Positions 1 through 10,899 of a DNA stretch of 64,000 nucleotides are shown piece after piece. Each line of letters opens with the position of its first letter. Position 1 is the stretch's first letter. Location: the NCBI GenBank assembly GCA_014529385.2, contig CM043952.1, positions 71,638,799 through 71,702,798 of the forward strand, read 5' to 3'. Under the pieces are notes generated by a model, which was given only the letters and a program-made list of their open reading frames with translations, made no database searches and was not told where the DNA came from. The translations under genes and the position numbers were made by a program. Source of the stretch: Adiantum capillus-veneris (Eukaryota > Streptophyta > Polypodiopsida > Polypodiales > Pteridaceae).

Positions 1-1655
1 TCACATTCTAACAATGAAGGTGAGTATGCAGCACTAACCAGGGGTCTACAATGGTGCGTCTCGCAAGGTGTACAACGCCTTAATGTATTTGGGGATGCTC
101 TACTTCTGGTAAGGCAAGTAAATGGAGCATGGACATGCAAGAATCCTAGTTTAAGGACTCACTTAAATGGTGTAAAAACCTTGTTGGTAAGTTTGAATAA
201 GTTCAAATACACCATATCCCAAGGGCTCAAAATCAAAGAAGCAGATGCCCTAGCAAGTGAAAGACTACAGGAAGTGGTGGTTAGAGCATTAAAGCTAAAG
301 CTCCCTCTATTTCAAGGCAGTGACAACCTTGCCTGACATCATGCATTTTTTGGAAACAGGGGAATGCCCATCAGATTTAACAAAGGGACAGAAGCAATGG
401 CTGACGCGGAAGGCCACAAGGTATCGACTCATCAATGATGGTTTGTACTATAAGGGTAAGGACCAAATACTCAGGAAGGTCCCTCTCTCTCAGGAAATCA
501 CGGGATTAATTGCTAGCTGTCACGATGGGTTTTGTGGTGGTCACTTTTCCCTAGACATAACAAGTAGGAAAATCTTGCAGGCAGGCTTCATATGGCCTAG
601 CCTCACCCGTGAGGTGCAAAACGTGTAAGATGTGTCAAAAGGCCGGCACTAGGTCACTTATGCCTAAACCACAGACACCTATTCTCTCATATGGCCCATT
701 TGAAAAATGGGGTATCGATGCCATTGGGCCATTACCTAGGGCCAACTCAGGAAAATTCTACATTATCATGGGGATCGACTACATGACTAGATGGGTAGAG
801 GCTACAGCCACCACTAGAATCACAGCGGTAGAGGTAGCTAAATTTATCTACGAGCACATATGATGTAGGTTTGGCACACCTTTAGAGATCATCTCTGATA
901 GAGGGCCAGGTTTTAGAGTAGAGTTGGTAGGAGAATTAATGCAGAAACTGGGCATTACAAGGAGGCACTCTTCACCATATTACCCTCAATGTAATGGCCT
1001 AGTGGAAAAGGTAAATGGAATGGTTTCTAAAATTATTACCAAGCACGTATAAAATCATCTTGGAGACTGGGATAAGTACCTACTACCAGCTTTATGGGCC
1101 TACAGAACTTCATTCTGTACATCCTTGGGATTCACACCGTATCATCTAGTATTTGGTAAGGAAGCAATCTTGCCCATTGAAGTGGAACTACAAAGTCTCA
1201 GAGTAATGACAAGCCAACTTCAACAGCCCAACATGCATTTGAGAGATCACATCATCGACTTGGAAAGACTGCAACTAGACAGAGAATAAGCAATAAATTA
1301 TTATGTGGCACAAGCAGAGCATATACGGCTTAGCTTTAACCAGCATCTCCGGAAAAAAGATTTGAAGAAAGGAATGTTGGTGCTCCGCTACAACAATCAC
1401 TTCGACACGCGCAAGGATAACAAAATCCTACTCCGATGGGAAGGCCCTTTCATCATCAGGAAAAAGTATGCCAATGGAAGCTACAAGCTTATGGAGGCTG
1501 ATGAAAAACTTCATAAAAATAGGATAAATGGTTGGCGACTTAAACCTTATTTTCTTCGATTTGACCAGGCTCCACCTATTGACATTGCAGATGAGGACAC
1601 ACCATCAGCCGCCACCTCCGATGATAATGATCAAACAGATGAGCTAGAGACATGA
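1..1655 (+). pseudogene. Tat-type Ty3/gypsy pol relic (RNase H, integrase)
   Basis: This is the 3' part of a retrotransposon polyprotein, which once copied the element and integrated it. Frame 1 (1-336) reads as an RNase H of the SNNEGEYAAL type, with GDALLLVRQVNG, typical of the extra RNase H of plant Tat elements. It then shifts to frame 2 (about 320-628), the H2C2 zinc-binding part of integrase (HDGFCGGHF), and to frame 3 (609-1655), the integrase core. The catalytic triad context is visible: D in WGIDAIGP, D in ISDRGPGF, E in GLVEKVNG. The C-terminal tail (1305-1655) resembles the usual gypsy post-integrase region (LLRWEGPFII). Two frame changes and in-frame stops at 861, 1050 and 1287 make it non-functional. 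The 5' half lies outside the window. Confidence 0.9.
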
Positions 1656-1667
1656 ATGCCTCTAGCC

Positions 1668-1680
1668 AAAAGGGGAGGGC
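1668..1680 (+). promoter_or_regulatory. Polypurine tract of the Tat-type element
   Basis: A 13-base purine-rich run (AAAAGGGGAGGGC) lies just after the pol relic and just before the LTR start. It fits the plus-strand primer site of an LTR retrotransposon. Confidence 0.7.
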
Positions 1681-1683
1681 TAG

Positions 1684-2573
1684 TGATGGGGGCTTTTCAC
1701 AAGCCAGGCTCCCATACCCCTCTTCTCTCTTCCCCACCCCATGGAAACCCCCTCTTAGGGAGGGAGTGATAAAAGGCATTGTAAAAGTAAGAAAAAATAA
1801 AGTATGATTATGTAAATAAGTGAGAAAGGTAAAATAGGCCACCTCGTGCCTGAGGGGCAGCCCATCCCCACCCTGCCTCCTTTTTCTTCATTGTTGTCCC
1901 ACCATGTGTCCCTTTTCTTCTCCTCCACTCAACAGGTCAACCCCCTCTCTCTTCCCCTTGTCCTTTCTCCTTTCTCTCTCCCCTCAAGCTACCCCACCCC
2001 TGTCCTCACCAATAATACGTTCTTTGTCACATGCCACCTCTCCTATCTTCCAAAATAGCATACCCCACCCTTTTTTTTCTCTCTCCTACACTCTCCCATG
2101 ATCCAAATACCCCCCTCTCTCTCTAAAATTCAAAATCTCTCATGTCTTGTAGCCAAATGGCCTCCCCCACACTCACACACACTCAGTTCTACTGAAAAAA
2201 GGTACCCACAGACCCACCTGTACATGATGGTTACCGGTTTTTTCTAGTGTACACACACATCTGCACACAGATTTACCTCTGTACACACTCCTTTCTCTTC
2301 CCTCTTGTAATTACTTTTTTTCCATCTCACTCACTTTTTTCATCAACCCATCTCTCTCTCTTAGTCTCTCTCTCATGAGACTACTATTCTGGCGCATATA
2401 CACACAGCCAGACAAGTGGGGCCCACAATCACATGGCCGATGCAGATAATAATTTCTTGATTTTTAAAATTCTAGAAATCCTCCCCCTCCTCCTCTATAT
2501 AAAGAGGGGTCACCGTCACACGAAGGACACACACAACATTACCAGAGAGTACACTATGCACTGTGTGTGCCTA

Positions 2574-2668
<95 letters not shown>

Positions 2669-3287
2669 ATCACCATCACCCCAGTCACCATGCTCGACTT
2701 GAGCATGACCTCTACACCCTTGGGCTATGGAAAATGAAGGGCAGCTAAATGAAGGATGATGGCCATAACCCTCGTGCGAGTCTTCGCCATCAGCTCCCAC
2801 CTATCCTCCATGTGCTCTACCACTCTCTCCCTTATTTTTCCCCTACCCTATGCTCCCCATTTCATCGCCTTATTCTCTAAATAAAGCTTTAGGTTTTGTG
2901 AGTATTTTTCTTGCAATGTTTTTTCCATGTGAGCCCTAGCGGAATCGCCACCTAGTCTTGTGTTTGGAGTGAGATTGTGTATGTGTGAAGGGTGTGCGGA
3001 TTTGCCATCTTTCTGTGGTGCCTAAGTACTAAGCCGTTATACTCTCTCTCTCTCTCTCTCTCTCTCTCACTTGATCTCATTCCCCTTCCTCTTCACCATT
3101 ACTCCCAAGAATCCATCTCTCTTGGATGAAAACTTTGTTATGGTGGTGTGTTGTTTGCGTCCTAGCCGCTCAAAGCTAGGTGGTGCCCCCTGTTCACTTT
3201 ACGGTGTGACAGGCTCGAGGCGCGCCATTCGGTCCCCGGTGTTTTAGAGACCGTCGAGGTTAGGGGTTCGCTTTGCTCCCGTCAACA
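1684..3287 (+). repeat. 3' LTR of the Tat-type gypsy element (about 1.6 kb)
   Basis: The LTR begins TGATGGGGGC right after the polypurine tract and ends near ...GTCAACA, where an unrelated inverted integrase scrap starts. A TATA box (TATATAA, 2496-2502) and a polyadenylation signal (AATAAA, 2880-2885) are spaced as expected for U3 and R. A long CA microsatellite sits between them. The partner 5' LTR is outside the window, so both ends are inferred from motifs and from the sudden change of content at 3288. Confidence 0.65.
2577..2667 (+). repeat. (CA)n microsatellite inside an LTR
   Basis: About 45 uninterrupted CA dinucleotides directly follow the presumed transcription start region of the Tat LTR. 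Long open frames of His-Thr or Cys-Val repeats here are artefacts of this repeat. Confidence 0.97.
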
Positions 3288-3512
3288 TTTTTGATTCCCA
3301 TGGCAGTATGGTCCAATAAACTATCGTCTCTTTTGTAGGCATGATTGGCTTTTGCCCATACATAAGTTCAAATGGCATAAATCATGTAACTGAGCTATGA
3401 GTAGTTTTGTCAGCCCATAAAGCAAAAGATAAAAGTTTAGGCCAATCACCAATTTTTCCTCTAGAATAAGACTTGGCCAAAGCTTTAACAATAGGCAGAT
3501 GCCCGCTTTCAC
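3288..3512 (-). pseudogene. Inverted Ty3/gypsy integrase scrap
   Basis: Read on the minus strand, this stretch encodes a piece of integrase with ALAKSYSRGKIGDWPKLL, FALWADKTTHSSVT and MYGQKPIMPT. It clearly matches the integrase C-terminal half of the element at 41399-42238 (ALAKACEGRVGEWPKLL, YALWADRRTHSSVT, MHGQRPVMPI). One in-frame stop follows the SSVT motif. The fragment ends abruptly on both sides, at the Tat LTR on the left and a TR-GAG LTR on the right, so it is a truncated remnant of an older insertion of the same family. Confidence 0.8.
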
Positions 3513-4994
3513 AGCTTGTGATGGACTAGCAAATACTCAAGATCGTGTTTATTGGTAGAGCTATATATACCAACCCCTATGCTATATATATCTAGGAGTC
3601 CCCACTATATATGTACACTCAGTGTGTAGAGTCTACACACTTTCCAAGTTAATTGATCTTGGAACCTAATTTGCTTGAGTGATAATCTAGCCAACATGTA
3701 CTTACTTGTGTGCATGATGTTTATCTTTCATCCACCCTAGCTAGCACGATTCCATTCCCATCAAGTGGTATCAAAGACATGGTGTGCTAGCTAGGCTCAT
3801 TGCTATGCATTTGTATTAGTTTTTTTTTAGTGTCTCCTAATTATTATTATTAGGATCCTTTGTGCTTTCTCTTCTTCTCTCCCCATTGTATACCTTATGA
3901 CTAATTAGCATCAATAAGTTAGTGTGAGCATATCCTTGGGCTTAATTCTTTGGTCCACTACTCTCCTCGCTAATTGTGATGCTAACTAGCATCAGGATTC
4001 ACCATTAGGTGTGTTTTTTGTTGATCTTCTCACTTTTTACTTCCTTCTTTGTGCATAAATTACTCCCAAGTGGGGCACCATCCCACTTCATCACTTACGT
4101 GAGAGAATAGCCCATCTCAAGATCTTTCTGTCAAGACTCTCCGTGCTCAAATCACCCTTCATTTGCATAATCTAAAGTTAAATTAATCTTTAATTTTTCA
4201 CACCCTCATTCCTTGGTTTTTCCTACAGATTCACCAAGTTTTTTGTAGAAAACAACCCCCAAAAACCCTCAAAACCAACCCCACCATGGTGGGAACCCTT
4301 GGCTTTTAGGAGGAAATTCAATCCTCCTTTTAGGCATTCACACACAAGCACCATGTCTGCTGCCCGTCCAGCTGTCCAAACTATCTGCGCCTGCTCAAAG
4401 GTCTGTCCGACCTGCCCGTCCTGACCCCGCCTACTTGCTCTACCCAATTCTTATTGGAACCCCCCTTTCTCGTGGCTAGTGGCTCTGTCCTTGATCTCCA
4501 AAGGCTCCCATCCATTTAAGGTTTGTTCCCACCAAGTAGAAAGGCTTCAAAATCAGGGGTATCTCCCATAGCAGCCAACTTTTGGCTACCTTTTTTGAGC
4601 TTCAACTATAAGTCTCCAAAAAAAAAGGAACTTCCCCCAGGAGTCATTTGAGCATCTAAACCAAAAGAGCTTCTAAACTCAAAGGCTTTAAGAGTTCAAA
4701 AATTCAAATCCAAGAAAGATATATAGAAATTACAAATGGAACATAACAAAGATATTGCAAGCTTCCAGTAACAAAACTTGTTTCAAGTGTGGAGAAGTAG
4801 GGCACATAGAAAAAAAATGTCTAGCATTGAAGACTTGCAGCATTTGCGAGAAGAAGGGTCACGTTCCTTTCAAGTGTTTCAAAAGAGACAGAGGTAGCAC
4901 CAGTAAAAATCCAAGGCCCAAAATTTATTTTCCAGAAGAAGACAAGATGAAGATGAAGAAGAAGGTGACACTAACCTTCTAGTCTACGGCGATG
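3513..4994 (+). mobile_element. TR-GAG-like copia element, truncated copy 1
   Basis: A partial 5' LTR (3513-3763, ending CCATTCCCATCA) is followed by a primer-binding site, TGGTATCAAAGACATGG, from 3766. This is a variant of the initiator-Met tRNA site used by Ty1/copia elements. The internal region (3764-4754) is non-coding leader, longer than in copy 2 at 25525-27403. A short gag zinc-knuckle frame follows. There is no protease, integrase or reverse transcriptase. The first part of the LTR and the whole 3' LTR are missing. The sequence matches copy 2 and the copies at 47072 and 53675. Confidence 0.75.
4755..4982 (+). pseudogene. copia Gag zinc-knuckle fragment
   Basis: A 75-residue frame carries two CCHC knuckles, CFKCGEVGHIEKKC and CSICEKKGHVPFKC (both CX2CX4HX4C), followed by a basic and then an acidic/lysine-rich tail. 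Such knuckles bind the retrotransposon RNA in the particle. Compared with copy 2 the upstream gag domain is deleted: sequence that continues to ATCAATCGCC in copy 2 here jumps straight to the first knuckle. It is therefore a deletion remnant, not a complete Gag. Confidence 0.75.
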
Positions 4995-5382
4995 TTTGCT
5001 CAGGAGGCAAGGGAGCTTGGAAGGATAAATATGTAAGCTTATATGAATTATAACATCTATCGGTGATTAAAAAGATTGTAGTTGATGATTTGGTATTGTT
5101 ATTGCTAACTTAGGAAAATGTCACTCTCTCTCGACCAACCAGAGAGATGGTCAAGTATCAGGAGCGACATACAAAACTTGATACTTGGCGATGGTTGTTC
5201 GAAAACAACCACATCTCTCGTGAGCAATTCGACGCGGCAGTTAGACCACTACAAGCGGTAAGTTGAAACAAGTAATTTTGTATGAATTGTTTTGAGCTAT
5301 GGATAATTGTTTAATTTGGTTTGGGTTTATGTAGAGTCAAAGTGATCCAACATACGTGCCTCTGGACGACAACGAGGATTAG
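4990..5382 (+). pseudogene. 3' exons of an unrecognised transposon gene
   Basis: Three putative exons can be read: one ending before GTAAGCTT (about 5031), one at about 5115-5259 (LSRPTREMVKYQERHTKLDTW to AAVRPLQA, followed by a GTAAGT donor), and a last one after a TAG acceptor at about 5335 ending PTYVPLDDNED-stop at 5382. I do not recognise the protein. Its position just upstream of a CACTA-type 3' terminus suggests it is the tail of that transposon's accessory gene. The 5' part is missing, replaced by the TR-GAG copy. Confidence 0.4.
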
Positions 5383-5868
5383 ATAAAAAAATGTTTTGTC
5401 AAAACTTTTGTAAAGTCCCAATGTGGCACAATGTATATACAACTATTTACTTTTTATTGTAATTTTTTTAAATAGTTGATCTTCTACATTTTTAAATGTC
5501 AAGGTAAAGTAAATTTAATTTCAGTTCTTTGGTATTTTTTATACTCTTCCAAAAAACAATTGATGTTTTATTGTTTTATACAGGTTAAAAATAAAGGTGC
5601 TCATTTGGGCCACCCAACTTTGGGCGGCCCAAATGAGCACCTTTATTTTTGAATTGGCGTGTAGTGGTAATAAGCGCGGTAATAACAGCGGCAAAGTTCG
5701 CGGTAATAGCAGTGGGTATATTGCCACGACTATTACCGTGCTTATTGCTGAGAAACCACTATTGCGTTCATAGCTGCGGTTATTGCCGTCCCCGCAAATT
5801 TTCTCTCTCCTTTATCCTTTGTTTTTCTGCGGCAATGTTAGCGGTTATAGACAGCTCCTCTTATAGTG
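5383..5868 (+). mobile_element. 3' end of a second CACTA family
   Basis: The stretch ends in CTCCTCTTATAGTG (to 5868), which is the reverse complement of a CACTATAAGAGGAG-type CACTA terminus. Before it lie repeated short motifs such as GGTAATA and GCGGTAATA in both orientations (5660-5780), like the subterminal transposase-binding repeats of CACTA elements. The terminus differs from the CACTACAAGAGG end of the main family in this window. The 5' end is not present. Confidence 0.55.
5587..5650. repeat. Perfect 25-bp inverted repeat (hairpin)
   Basis: Arms 5587-5611 and 5626-5650 are exact reverse complements. The 14-base loop contains its own CCCAA/TTGGG complement, so nearly the whole 64 bases can fold. 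It sits inside the CACTA-type 3' region. Confidence 0.9.
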
Positions 5869-7270
5869 TGCTTACATCTCGAAGGCATGTGGCTCTATGC
5901 AAGTGCTTGAAGAGCTTCTTCCCCGGAGTGTGGACTCTTGAATGCATTGATCGAAAGATTTTCTAGATAGGGGTGGGGCCAAAAATCTCTTATCTGCTTT
6001 TAGCAGAAGCGAAGCGAGGGCGTCTCCCCAGTTGCAATCACCTACGCATGCATCTTGAATGCATGTCTCTCTACAGAAGATGATGATGCAAGGAAGCTCT
6101 GAGCTATTTTAATTAGACACGAAGTGAGGTTTCTCGCTAAATGCGGTGACAGGTCTCTTGGAGTGTTCTTATAAGAGGATATACCCAGCAAGGGTTGACC
6201 GAGGAAGCTCAAAAGTGTTTTTGTTGGGATGCAACAAGAGGGAAATTCCCCACAAAAATTGTCTGTCTCAGTGTGCTCATTGCATGGATTGTTGCTCAAT
6301 GGCTCTTGAAACATGTCATGCTTGCCAATTCTTTGGCTCATATGTGTTGTGCTGCCCTTGGTCAACATGTATGTCAAATGTGGGACGCCATGGAGCCTTG
6401 GGCTGTCTCCAACAGATGCAATGTGAGGGCACCTCTCCAAATGCAATCGCCTACGCTTTCGTCTTGAAGGCATGTGACACTGCCTTGATGTCCGGGATGT
6501 CGTGTCTTTCAAGTGCATCTGATTGCAGGATATGCCCAACAGTGATAGGACTAGGGAGCTCTAGCTGGCTAAGGAGCTCTGGCTGGCTAGTTATTTTCAA
6601 GATGCAAAGTGAGGACATTTCTCCTGATATAATTATGTATGCTTGCATCTTGAAAGCATGTGGAACTATGTAGGAGCAATGATCACGTATGCGAAAAGTG
6701 TTGTTCTTGGGAAAGCATAAAAGAGTGCTTGAGGAGCTTTCTGTCCAGAATGTCATCTCTTGGAACGCACTGATTGCGGGATATGCTTAACATAAAACGT
6801 TCTAGGCTATTTTGAGCAAATGAGAATTGCGCATCTCTCTTCAAATGTGCAATCACCTATGCTTGCATCTTGCTCGACGATGATACTAACAAGAGAATTA
6901 ACAACTATATTGTTAGTCAGAGGCTCTTGCAAAAAGATTTCGTGCTTGGCACTGCGTTGGTTGATATGTATGCCAAATGTGGTGCACTACAGGATATACC
7001 CAACATGGCTATGGCATTAACCAAGTAATCATATTTTTCACCAGATGCAAAAGAAAGGTACTTTTTCATGGCTAGGATGTTTTCATGAGATATGCACAAC
7101 ATGGTTGCGGCAACGAAGCATTGAGATGTTTTTAGCAGATGCCAAGGAAAGGCCTTCCTTCAAATGCAATGACCTAGGCAATTAGGGGCTATTGTGGGGT
7201 TGTTGCAGAAAAATTTTGTGCTTGGCAATGTGGCAAGCTTGATGAGTCCAAAACACTACTTGAAAACATG
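5869..7270 (+). pseudogene. Decayed PPR-repeat gene relic
   Basis: Scattered frames on the plus strand encode recognisable pentatricopeptide-repeat wording: ACILKACGTM (about 6640-6672), RVLEEL...NVISWNALIAGYA (about 6720-6786), VDMYAKCGALQDIPN (about 6959-7005), and repeated LNACLSTE or LKACDTAL type segments upstream. PPR proteins bind RNA in organelles. Here the frame is broken by many stops and indels and no continuous repeat array remains. The region may be a retrocopy or a fragment dragged by a transposon. Confidence 0.7.
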
Positions 7271-9001
7271 GACTATGGTGTGAGCAGGTTATGGACATGA
7301 AGGACGAGATTGATTTGTTCTATGATGTTGTCAACTTTCCAAACTTCTGCTTGGAACTAATCAAAACAACAGTACATATAGTGCAGATGGAAAAAATAAT
7401 TTGGTTTGAACTCTTTACACCAGTTGATGTTGATCGCCCACTTTTAATGTGCCTTTCAGAGCTGAGCACCATCCTTCATGCTTCCACCAGATTTGGACGT
7501 ATAAAGCGACGAGCGAATTTTGATAGGCTCTGAATTAGCACAAGCTGAAATATAAGAATTCCCGCTTCTTCCTAAAGTTCGTGCTTTCTCAATCTTAATT
7601 CGATGCGAATAGAGCTAACAAAGCACTCTAGTTAGGGATTAGTTTAGTGTCAGCTTCTTTAGAGTCACCTCGGAGTTTGCTTAGGATTAGGTTAGTGTGG
7701 ACTTTTTTATGGTCACCTTAAGGTTTCCATAAGATCAATTTAGGGCTTAAGCTGATGACTGCTTCACGTTTAGAGTAACCGGATTTTGGGTTTATGGATG
7801 ACTTAATTTAAAATTTTTTTAAGATTATTCTAGGGTTCGAAATGCCCTACAGTAAGATCAACTCAAAATTCAGGGTTTGGATTTATGATTAGTTTAGGTT
7901 TTTGTGGTGCATTACTTTAAGATTTCTATAGGGTGACTTGTCACTTAGTTCAGAACTGATTTCTAAGTTGGATTATGGTGTAGGGTAATAGAGAGTCTCA
8001 AGGTTAGCAATGTGCAAGAGTGAAGGAACACTTTGCAATCGGTTCTACCCTAGAAATCGGCCAACTGGTGACCTAAAGTCTATTTCCTAGAACCTTCTCT
8101 TGATCCATGTGGCCAATAATGGACTAGAGCTCCACCTTAAAATCTCAAATAGTTGTTTTCATCAACATTTTAAATCAAAGGTAAGATGCAAATGAATCAT
8201 ACCAATATAAACCTTTCAAAACATTTATCGAGGCCCTTTTTCATGTTTTGGACACTGAGAGTTTGAAATGGGATACCAAAGAAGAGAGAGTGGGGGGGCA
8301 AGAGGGATTTCTTTTGGAAATTAAATATTATCACATTTATTGCCACTTCCTTTTACCAATGCTATCTGACCCCGCTTTGGCGCTAAGATATTCAAATTTG
8401 GGTAATGTTTTATATTTTACTTTAAAAAAGTTAAGCACATAATATTTTTTTAAAATGGATAAAAGTGATATTGTGGAATGAAACGATGGTTGTTTGGATA
8501 GGTTACCTTGCGCAAAGCATCTTACCACTATATCACAAACGATGGTCCGCAAGTACGACACGCATAATGGTCTGATGTGGACAACAATGCACGAAACAGA
8601 AGAGGCTTGCACTCTTCTCTTGAACATCACACTCATTTTACGTGAGCGACTGCATCCTTGCATTCATCGCGTAGTATGAAAGTCTTTACATAGTGGTGAT
8701 GGCCCAATTGTTTGCTATGAATGGATGTTGAGCATGGAGTAAATTAAAGGAGCTCTTTTTCAAAGCGGTCTTTAGTAGCGAAAGCACTCTCACACTGTGT
8801 ACAACACAAAACATTGGCTCCACTTCCAGCCATGACTCTTTCGAACAAAAACAAAAGAAAATGTGTGAAGTTGGATGTGTATGCATGTGTTGAAGTGAGA
8901 ATGGGAGATAGAGGTTATAATTATCGTTATTACCTCCGGGATTATCTTGCAATTAGGACCTCAAGAAACAAGTATGAATACCTAGTAGAAATTGTAATAA
9001 A

Positions 9002-9059
<58 letters not shown>

Positions 9060-9382
9060 CCACCCCCTCCCCAAGTCATTACATTAACGTGTTTGCAAAT
9101 GCATGAACACGTTAATAACATGTGTTAATAACATAATTTATGATGTGATCATAGCTGTATTCACACAACCTTTGCAATGACCAGCTTAAAGCTTCCTTGC
9201 ATATAAACCCATCGAGCTTTAGGGTTTACCCGGCAGGCCCCACCGGGTAATAAGTTTACCATCGGGCAAACTCAAAGCCTAACCGCCTATGCCATCACTA
9301 TATAGAGAGAGAGGATGATTAGGCACATTTTTAGCTTTTTGGGAAAGATTTGGAGTCTTTAGAGCTCCCGGTTGTCTAGGAG
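7271..9382 (+). other. Non-coding left flank of the hAT-related locus
   Basis: No gene is supported here. The parts at about 7640-7910 and 9130-9340 match, in order, 46330-46790 and 52920-53400, where the sequence between them has been deleted. On the right it continues across CACTA-1 into 24561-25519. It is thus the upstream part of a dispersed unit carrying a hAT transposase relic. Short frames at 7291-7533, 8248-8442 and 8686-8952 have no recognisable content. Confidence 0.5.
9004..9057 (+). repeat. (CT)n microsatellite
   Basis: About 27 uninterrupted CT dinucleotides followed by a C-rich tract. Confidence 0.97.
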
Positions 9383-9477
9383 CACTACAAGAGGCTATTC
9401 ATATTAGCGACGCTCACACAGCGACGCTTATAGCGACGCTCATAGTGACACCGGCTGGGCTAAAAAAATAACAGAGA

Positions 9478-9518
9478 GCGCCCAAAAACTCAGATCTCAG
9501 ATCTGAGTTTTTCGGCGC
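9478..9518. repeat. 41-bp palindrome near CACTA-1 5' end
   Basis: Twenty-base arms around a central C (core AACTCAGATCT / AGATCTGAGTT) pair with one mismatch. The same palindrome is perfect in CACTA-2 at 55232-55272. Confidence 0.85.
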
Positions 9519-9539
9519 CCTCAAGCAAGGAGCAGGTAA

Positions 9540-9654
9540 CGCTCTCCCTCTCTCTCTCTCTCTCTCCCTCTTTCTTCTCCACACACACGAGGAGAGGAAG
9601 GAGAGCCAGTTATGCTCCTTCCCTCTCCTCACTCTCATGTTCTCTTCCCCTCTT

Positions 9655-9709
<55 letters not shown>

Positions 9710-9720
9710 TACATAGTGTT

Positions 9721-9786
<66 letters not shown>

Positions 9787-10016
9787 TACAAACATAAACA
9801 AAAACGCACACACACATACATAAACAAAGAATGCACACACACATTGAGAGAGGAAAAGAGAGAGAGAGCATGCATAAACAAAAAACGCACACATTGAGAG
9901 AGGAAAAGAGAAAGAGAACATGCATAAACAAAAAACCAAACATTGAGAGAGGAAAAGAGAGAGAAAACATGCATAAACAAAAAAACGCACACACATTGAG
10001 AGAGAAAGAGAGAGAA
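9540..10016 (+). repeat. GA/CA microsatellites and about 47-bp minisatellite
   Basis: CT, CA and GA runs (9540-9575, 9650-9710, 9723-9781) are followed by four to five copies of a roughly 40-50-bp unit containing CATTGAGAGAGGAAAAGAGA and GCATGCATAAACAAAAAACG (9835-10016). The same structure, shorter, is in CACTA-2 (55313-55760). Long Leu/Ser or Arg/Glu frames across it are repeat artefacts. Confidence 0.85.
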
Positions 10017-10054
10017 ACTAATTTAACGTCGTAGGAAACTAATTAAAATTAAAA

Positions 10055-10135
10055 GACCTAAAGATCTAGCTGACGAGGAGTTGAACTCAAGACCTATTAT
10101 TCAAGAGGGAAATGGCATAACCAATCTATCATACT
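10055..10135 (-). repeat. tRNA-like (SINE-type) fragment
   Basis: On the minus strand the segment contains GGTCTTGAGTTCAACTCC, close to a pol III B box (GGTTCGANNCC), and about 50 bases upstream GATAGATTGGTTATGCC, resembling an A box. About 50 bp (GTTGAACTCAAGACCT then TTATTCAAG) recur at 50195-50240 and in CACTA-2 near 55815-55850. No poly-A tail or target duplication was found, so a SINE origin is only likely. Confidence 0.35.
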
Positions 10136-10375
10136 TGGCATGGGTGATAGAAAGGTTATACCATTTATCTCTTTTTATTGCCACACACATCCACACACGC
10201 GCACACACACAAGAAGAAGAGAGTTATAACATCGTAAGAAACTATCCTAAAAGACATTAAAGATTAGGTTAGATGTAGACTTACGTTAAATTATATTAGA
10301 TTTAGGTTTATTTTTAGTTAGATTTACGTTTATTTATGCTAGATTTAGATTTTGGTTATATTAGATTAGATTTAG

Positions 10376-10735
10376 GTCTCCATAGACTGCGATGCCTGCA
10401 TGAAGCGGGTGAAGAAAGTCCTCAATGGACTATAGGATATTGCTGCCTTCACTCATGGTGGGTCCGTCGATCCAAAAGTACTGGTGAAAGGTCTTCAGAA
10501 GATCGGGAAGAAGGTGGATCTTCAGGGCGGCAAGAGTCACTACATCCCCCACAATGACCATCTAGACAACCTCTAGTCATTCAACAGCAACTTCAAAGTT
10601 AGTAACAAGAGCAAGAACGGTCCAAAGGGCCAATTGCTGTCGTCAGATGTGGATGGAGATGAGGCAACGTCACCGCCGGAAGTTACCTCTCACATCTTTA
10701 GTGATGAGAATGCAAACTCTTGCCGAGTTATGTGA
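10376..10735 (+). pseudogene. Captured HIPP-type metal-binding gene fragment
   Basis: A single frame of 119 codons reads VSIDCDACMKRVKKVLNGL, then a TAG, then VDPKVLVKGLQKIGKKVDLQ, a second TAG after DHLDNL, and ends NANSCRVM-stop. The first part is an HMA domain with the CXXC metal site (CDAC). The final CRVM is a CaaX box for prenylation. HMA plus C-terminal CaaX defines plant HIPP proteins, metal-handling adaptors at membranes. It lies inside the CACTA 5' region, upstream of transposase, and recurs in CACTA-2 (56112-56474). The normal middle part of a HIPP is short or missing and there is no start codon, so it is a captured, non-coding passenger. Confidence 0.75.
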
Positions 10736-10866
10736 AAAATTATGTGTTAAATCAGTTTTAAGGTTCTTATAATTCCTGTTAGTTTAGTTCTTTGTTTTTA
10801 ATATAACATAATTTACGTTAGATTTAGATTTATGTTATATTAGATTAGACTTAGGTTTATTTAGGT

Positions 10867-10899
<33 letters not shown>

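Noticed and set aside
2433-2800. Open frames of repeated His-Thr or Cys-Val across 2577-2667
   Set aside because: Produced by the CA microsatellite; no protein family resembles them.
6042-6756. ORFs of 100-175 codons on both strands in the PPR relic
   Set aside because: PPR motifs jump between frames; no single ORF holds a proper repeat array, so these are not called as genes.
9610-9996. Several overlapping minus-strand frames rich in Leu-Ser-Phe-Cys
   Set aside because: All frames across GA/CT repeats and the minisatellite stay open because of the repeat; also seen at 55397-55737.
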